A stretch of 13,031 nucleotides of DNA from Burkholderiaceae bacterium (GTDB lineage: Bacteria; Pseudomonadota; Gammaproteobacteria; Burkholderiales; Burkholderiaceae): NCBI GenBank assembly GCA_025458735.1, contig JALORV010000006.1:1-13031 (forward strand). Direction: 5' to 3'. Under the pieces are notes generated by a model. It made no database searches. It saw only the letters and a program-made list of their open reading frames with translations, and was not told the DNA's origin. The position numbers were made by a program, and so were the translations under genes. Shown here piece after piece: positions 7,246-13,031 of this stretch (position 1 is the first letter of the stretch; the number at the start of each line of letters is the position of its first letter).

Positions 7246-7395
7246 TTACTTCTTTGCCTTCTTCGCAGTCTTCTTGGCGGCCTTCTTGGCAGTCTTTTTC
7301 GCCGTCTTTTTCTTGGCGGTCTTCTTAACAGCCTTCTTCGCCGTCTTCTTGGCGGGCTTCTTCGCGGTCTTCTTGGCAGCTTTCTTCGTGGCCAT
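7246..7395 (-). CDS. Small histone H1-like Lys/Ala-rich protein (49 aa)
   Basis: This short gene encodes 49 residues made of tandem (T/A)AKK units: it begins MATKKAAKKTAKKPAKK and ends KKTAKKAKK. Only Met, Ala, Thr, Lys, Pro and Val occur, and about half the residues are lysine. The start is ATG 7395, with AAGGAGAT (7403-7410) 7 nt upstream; the stop is TAA at 7248-7246. It resembles a detached H1 tail and begins with the same nine residues as the 154-residue neighbour, so the two are probably paralogues. The likely role is nonspecific DNA or RNA binding and nucleoid compaction by charge. The repeat is built from AAGAAG-type codons. The reading frame, codon phasing and a good ribosome site make it a real gene despite its size. 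Confidence 0.85.
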   Translation of the reverse strand: MATKKAAKKTAKKPAKKTAKKAVKKTAKKKTAKKTAKKAAKKTAKKAKK

Positions 7396-7425
7396 GATGA
7401 GGATCTCCTTCGAGAGTCAACGTTG

Positions 7426-7446
7426 GGGTTTCATTGAAGGAAACCC
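7426..7446 (-). other. Leader hairpin of the 49-aa histone-like gene
   Basis: GGGTTTC (7426-7432), a 7-nt loop and GAAACCC (7440-7446) make a perfect 7-bp stem, ending 30 nt before the ATG at 7395 and 15 nt before its Shine-Dalgarno. It would be in the 5' leader if transcription starts upstream. A role in translation control or mRNA stability is possible. Confidence 0.4.
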
Positions 7447-7629
7447 GCTGTGCGGCACGGGCCGCCAGTCGGGCTATTCATCGGCGCACGCAGATGCTCT
7501 GTCGCCGCGGCACCCCCAGAAATGCGTTTGATCCGCATATCCGAGCTGAGCGCGGAACGGGCAGCGCACTGACCGCTGACGCTGATGAATTCGGCACGGC
7601 GCGCAGCCGCAGCAAAGGGCGCGCGCAAC

Positions 7630-7655
7630 AAAAACGCCGGAGCGTGTCCGGCGTT
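7630..7655 (-). terminator. Intrinsic terminator in the nrdB-histone gap
   Basis: Read on the minus strand: AACGCCGGA, loop CACGC, TCCGGCGTT (perfect 9-bp stem, 7655-7633), running into TTTTTGTT. It lies about 335 nt past the nrdB stop, so it ends either a long nrdAB 3' UTR or a separate small transcript starting within the gap. Confidence 0.8.
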
Positions 7656-7867
7656 GTGGAGTCTGGCTGACTGAAACTCGACGGCGGCCAACGACGGTTT
7701 TTCGCAGGGAAAGAGTCCCCGTGACACCGGTGTCGTGGTCTGCTTTGGAGCGCTGTCCTCTGCGTTTACTCGTCGACTGTGACTGTCTGTCGTCAATTCA
7801 GTGTTTGATCGACGTTCACATGAATCAGGAATGCAAGCATCGATCGAGCTACCAATTAACGATTCGC

Positions 7868-7896
7868 TTTTTACTCGCAATCGAAATCGATCGCAA
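7868..7896 (-). promoter_or_regulatory. Possible sigma-70 promoter inside the AT-rich gap
   Basis: On the minus strand, TTGCGA (7896-7891) and TAAAAA (7873-7868) are separated by 17 bp, each matching 4 of 6 consensus bases. A transcript from here to the terminator at 7630 would be about 230 nt. AT-rich sequence produces such matches by chance, so this is weak on its own. Confidence 0.25.
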
Positions 7897-7990
7897 GAAT
7901 TTTCTGCATCGAAGAACGAATTGTGTGTGATTTGACCCACTTCTTTTTCGTTCGCGTGTCGCATCAGTAGCGCGCTTCGCTCACTTCAAC

Positions 7991-9121
7991 TCAGTCCCAC
8001 GACAGCGCGCCACCCGACTGATACTCGATCACGCGCGTCTCGAAGAAGTTGCGCTCCTTTTTCAGATCGATCATCTCGCTCATCCACGGGAACGGGTTCT
8101 CCTCGTTCGGGAACAGCGCCTCGATGCCGATCTGCTGGGCACGACGGTTGGCGATGTAGCGCAGGTACCCCTTGAACATCGGCGCGTTCAGTCCGAGCAC
8201 GCCGCGCGGCATCGTGTCCTCGGCATAGGCGTACTCGAGGTCCACCGCCTTCTTGAAGAGACCGCGGACTTCCTCCCGGAACTGCGGCGTCCACAGGTGC
8301 GGGTTCTCGAGCTTGATCTGGTTGATCAGGTCGATGCCGAAGTTGCAGTGCATCGACTCGTCACGCAGGATGTACTGGTACTGCTCGGCGGCGCCGGTCA
8401 TTTTGTTCTGCCGGCCCAGCGCCAGGATCTGCGTGAAGCCCACGTAGAAGAACAGCCCCTCCATCAGGCAGGCGAACACGATCAGGCTGCGCAGCAACGC
8501 CTGGTCGCTTTCGACGGACCCGGTCTTGAAGTGGGGGTCCGTCAGCGTGTCGATGAACGGGATCAGGAACTCGTCCTTGGCGCGGATCGACTCGACCTCG
8601 TGGTAGGCGTTGAAGATCTCGCCCTCGTCCAGACCCAGAGATTCGACGATGTACTGGTAGGCGTGGGTGTGGATCGCCTCTTCGAAGGCCTGGCGCAGCA
8701 GGAACTGGCGGCACTCGGGAGCCGTGATGTGGCGATAGGTGCCCAGCACGATGTTGTTGGCGGCGAGAGAATCGGCCGTCACGAAGAAGCCGAGATTGCG
8801 CTTGACCAGCCGGCGCTCGTCCTCGGTCAGCCCGTTCGGATCCTTCCACAGGCCGATGTCGCGCGACATGTTCACTTCCTGCGGCATCCAGTGATTGGCG
8901 CAGGTGGCGAGGTACTTCTCCCAGGCCCACTTGTACTTGAACGGCACCAGCTGATTGACATCGGTCGCGCCGTTGATGATCCGCTTGTCCGCGACGTTGA
9001 CCCGCCGCAGGTCCGGCGCCACGGCGGGCGATTCCGCCAGCGGGACGCCGAGCCCCGGCACTGCCGGCCGGGCCGTCGGCGTTGCCGCCGGAAGTGCCGT
9101 GTTGTCGTCCCACGCCAGCAT
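7991..9121 (-). CDS. nrdB: Class Ia ribonucleotide reductase, beta (small) subunit
   Basis: NrdB houses the diferric-tyrosyl radical cofactor that starts reduction of ribonucleotides to deoxyribonucleotides in NrdA. The 376-residue protein has all expected ligands, placed by alignment to E. coli NrdB motifs: D117 (TADSLAANN), E148 and H151 ([12 protein letters not shown]), E221 (LMEGLFFY), and E255 and H258 (DESMHCNF). The radical tyrosine is Y155, four residues after H151. The unconserved first 40 residues are Pro/Ala-rich. The C-terminal tail, which docks to NrdA, ends ESQ-like in other species; here it is [13 protein letters not shown] 9121 has AGGAG about 9 nt upstream. It follows nrdA by 65 nt, with a hairpin between, in one operon. 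Confidence 0.97.
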   Translation of the reverse strand: MLAWDDNTALPAATPTARPAVPGLGVPLAESPAVAPDLRRVNVADKRIINGATDVNQLVPFKYKWAWEKYLATCANHWMPQEVNMSRDIGLWKDPNGLTEDERRLVKRNLGFFVTADSLAANNIVLGTYRHITAPECRQFLLRQAFEEAIHTHAYQYIVESLGLDEGEIFNAYHEVESIRAKDEFLIPFIDTLTDPHFKTGSVESDQALLRSLIVFACLMEGLFFYVGFTQILALGRQNKMTGAAEQYQYILRDESMHCNFGIDLINQIKLENPHLWTPQFREEVRGLFKKAVDLEYAYAEDTMPRGVLGLNAPMFKGYLRYIANRRAQQIGIEALFPNEENPFPWMSEMIDLKKERNFFETRVIEYQSGGALSWD

Positions 9122-9156
9122 GCTCTTGCTCTCCTGAAGGTTCCGTACGTTGCGTT

Positions 9157-9178
9157 CCGCCCGCCAGCCGCCGGGCGG
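9157..9178 (-). other. Hairpin between nrdA and nrdB
   Basis: CCGCCCG (9157-9163), an 8-nt loop and CGGGCGG (9172-9178) form a perfect 7-bp GC stem in the 65-nt intercistronic gap, 8 nt after the nrdA stop. No T-run follows. It may protect the nrdA 3' end or tune the NrdA:NrdB ratio. Confidence 0.45.
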
Positions 9179-9186
9179 CAGGTTCT

Positions 9187-12126
<2,940 letters not shown>

Positions 12127-12335
12127 ACGACCTCCGATTGCTCCTTGCGCCGACCGGTGGCGGGTCGTGGCCGGCGCCTGCTGCGCGCCGCAACCACAAA
12201 CTGTGCCGCCCCGATCGACTTCTCTGCTCACCCGCCCGCGCAGCCGGCCATCCGCCGACACACGCAGGGACCCGCCTTCCGCCGCCAGGCGCGATCCGCG
12301 CCCTCCCGAGGATTGCCGCTCATCGTCGGCCTGCA
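12127..12335 (-). other. nrdAB 5' leader
   Basis: The predicted start of transcription near 12382 gives a leader of about 255 nt, long for an enzyme operon. This stretch is GC-rich and, by chance, open in the nrdA frame. No Shine-Dalgarno precedes the upstream GTG at 12339, while GGAGG at 12131-12135 marks the real start. I do not recognise a known riboswitch in it. Confidence 0.5.
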
Positions 12336-12382
12336 CCACAATATGTTGTGGTCAATCGGTGGGAAGGCACTAGTTTTTGTGT
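12336..12382 (-). promoter_or_regulatory. Pair of NrdR boxes upstream of nrdA
   Basis: CCACAATATGTTGTGG (12336-12351) and GCACTAGTTTTTGTGT (12367-12382) match the NrdR-box pattern, a 16-bp palindrome of the form ACACWATATNTWGTGT. Box 1 matches at nearly all positions and box 2 at about 12 of 16. Their starts are 31 bp apart, the three-helical-turn spacing typical of tandem NrdR sites. They cover the predicted transcription start and the region just downstream. NrdR, a zinc-ribbon and ATP-cone repressor, would shut off nrdAB when dATP is abundant. nrdR itself is not in the window. Confidence 0.8.
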
Positions 12383-12388
12383 GCGCGC

Positions 12389-12417
12389 ATCATAGGAGAA
12401 CTTCTTTCAGAGTTCAA
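12389..12417 (-). promoter_or_regulatory. Sigma-70-type promoter of nrdAB
   Basis: On the minus strand TTGAAC (-35, 12417-12412) and TATGAT (-10, 12394-12389) are separated by exactly 17 bp. Matches to consensus are 4/6 and 5/6. Transcription should start near 12382, at the edge of the upstream-most NrdR box, consistent with direct repression. Confidence 0.7.
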
Positions 12418-12457
12418 CCGGAGTCGATGTCGCGGCGCACCGAACCCCGTCGCGGGT

Positions 12458-12501
12458 CCGGTCGGCCGTCGCCGCCGGGCGTGCCGGACGGCCGCGACCG
12501 G
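12458..12501 (-). other. GC-rich hairpin after ampD
   Basis: CCGGTCGGCCGTC (12458-12470) pairs with GACGGCCGCGACCGG (12487-12501) over 13 bp with a 2-nt bulge and a 16-nt loop, 7 nt after the ampD stop. No U-tract follows on the minus strand, so it is at best an atypical terminator or 3'-end stabiliser separating ampD from nrdAB. Confidence 0.4.
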
Positions 12502-12508
12502 AAGGCTG

Positions 12509-13031
12509 TCAGGGTTGCAGCAGCGCGGGCGGAACTTCGAGACGGTCCCAGTCGAAAAACGGTCCGGGATCCGTCTTGCGGCCGGGCGCGATCCGTGCAT
12601 GGCCGACGATGGCCTCGATCGGATAGGCGGCACGCAGGGCCGACAGCAGCGCGTTTAGGCGCGCGTACTGCGCTGCCGTGTAGGGTTCGAAGTCAGTGCC
12701 CTCGAGCTCGATGCCGACCGAGTAGTCGTTGCAGTTGGCGCGGCCACGGAACGACGACACCCCGGCATGCCAGGCGCGCTCGAGGCATGAGACGAATTGC
12801 GTGCAGCGGCCGTCGCGCTCGACCAGGAAGTGCGAGGAGACACGCACGCCGGCCACCCGCTCGAGAAAGGCGTTGCCTCCGGCAACGAGGCGGCCGCAGA
12901 ACAGGCCTTCTATATGGTCTTCGCCGTAGCGACCGGGCGGCAGGCTGATGTTGTGGATGACGACCAGCGTGACCGGCGACTCCGCTGGCCGGGCATCCGC
13001 GTTGGGGGATTCCACCCGCCGCAACCCTTGC
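12509..13031 (-). CDS. ampD: 1,6-anhydro-N-acetylmuramyl-L-alanine amidase (5' partial)
   Basis: AmpD is a cytoplasmic zinc amidase that cleaves the peptide from anhydro-muropeptides during cell-wall recycling, and so keeps AmpR-dependent beta-lactamase off where that system exists. Key residues, counted from the TTG at 13024, are zinc ligands H24 (VIHNISLPPG), H142 (GHARIAPGRK) and D152 (KTDPGP), with catalytic E106 (GIELEGTDF) and K150. LVVIHNISLPP and RAWHAGVSSFRGR are characteristic of AmpD rather than of the broader Amidase_2 enzymes such as AmiD. The frame stays open to the right edge (QGLRRVESPNADARP), and E. coli AmpD has about 10 more residues there, so the true start is beyond the window. 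Transcription runs toward nrdA. Confidence 0.94.
   Translation of the reverse strand, partial: QGLRRVESPNADARPAESPVTLVVIHNISLPPGRYGEDHIEGLFCGRLVAGGNAFLERVAGVRVSSHFLVERDGRCTQFVSCLERAWHAGVSSFRGRANCNDYSVGIELEGTDFEPYTAAQYARLNALLSALRAAYPIEAIVGHARIAPGRKTDPGPFFDWDRLEVPPALLQP

Larger units (their letters stand above)
7396..7990. other. About 595 bp without a convincing protein gene
   Basis: The gap separates nrdB from the histone-like genes. From right to left it holds an AT-rich island (about 7790-7950, clearly lower in GC than the rest of the window), a direct repeat TCGCAA (7875-7880 and 7891-7896), a 12-bp perfect palindrome GACACCGGTGTC (7723-7734), an intrinsic terminator facing left (7630-7655) and the leader of the short histone-like gene. 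Open frames crossing it on both strands run through the terminator and show no family motif or ribosome site. It probably contains regulatory sequence and possibly a minus-strand small RNA. Confidence 0.6.

Noticed and set aside
6640..7395. CRISPR-like or tandem-repeat array in the Lys-rich region
   Set aside because: The repeats are codon-level, in frame and irregular, with no spacers; they are explained by the AKK protein repeats.
7721..7930. 69-codon plus-strand frame in the AT-rich gap
   Set aside because: No ribosome site, no motif, and it overlaps probable regulatory sequence.
7431..7964. 177-codon minus-strand frame in the gap after nrdB
   Set aside because: It runs straight through the intrinsic terminator at 7630-7655 and into the short histone gene's leader, and has no family motif.
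12127..12339. N-terminal extension of NrdA from GTG 12339
   Set aside because: It lacks a Shine-Dalgarno, is low-complexity Arg/Gly, and would put the NrdR box inside the coding region; ATG 12126 has GGAGG at ideal spacing.

Overview
The window is GC-rich and compactly coded. Its gene order resembles a gammaproteobacterial chromosome. A TlpA-type thioredoxin, aroQ, accB, accC and prmA lie in a row; class Ia nrdA is large and carries an N-terminal ATP-cone, as in Pseudomonas; and ampD and lysine/alanine-rich histone-like proteins are present. A Xanthomonadales/Nevskiales-like lineage is plausible, but this is inference from gene content, not from a marker gene.

Left half (1-5935, all + strand). 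The end of a TlpA/ResA-like thiol-disulfide protein is followed by a broken aroQ (type II dehydroquinase), a broken accB (biotin carboxyl carrier protein), intact accC (biotin carboxylase), prmA (ribosomal protein L11 methyltransferase), a zinc-ribbon/DUF3426 membrane protein and a PfkB-family (adenosine kinase-like) sugar kinase. accB and accC together supply the biotin carboxylation half of acetyl-CoA carboxylase. Both the aroQ and accB reading frames are disrupted within about 650 bp, each by a net +1 shift. Because accB is normally essential, an error in the assembled sequence is the first suspect.

Middle (5936-7990, - strand). A YggT-family membrane protein is followed by two histone H1-like basic proteins of 154 and 49 residues that share the same N-terminal motif and look like paralogues. 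A canonical intrinsic terminator lies behind the longer one. The spacer between them holds two large adjacent inverted repeats, and a hairpin sits in the leader of the short one. Upstream is a stretch of about 595 bp without a convincing protein gene. It is partly AT-rich and contains a second good minus-strand terminator, so it may encode a small RNA or a long nrdB 3' UTR.

Right half (7991-13031, - strand). The nrdA-nrdB operon makes the two subunits of class Ia ribonucleotide reductase. All radical, metal-ligand and catalytic residues I checked are present. Upstream of nrdA are a good sigma-70-type promoter, a pair of NrdR-box-like palindromes exactly 31 bp apart at the predicted transcription start, and a leader of about 255 nt. 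The window ends inside ampD (anhydromuropeptide amidase), whose start lies beyond the right edge.

I found no mobile element, CRISPR array, tRNA or rRNA. The window is mostly core housekeeping sequence. The points most worth checking are the paired frame lesions, the histone-gene spacer, the AT-rich non-coding island and the nrdAB control region.
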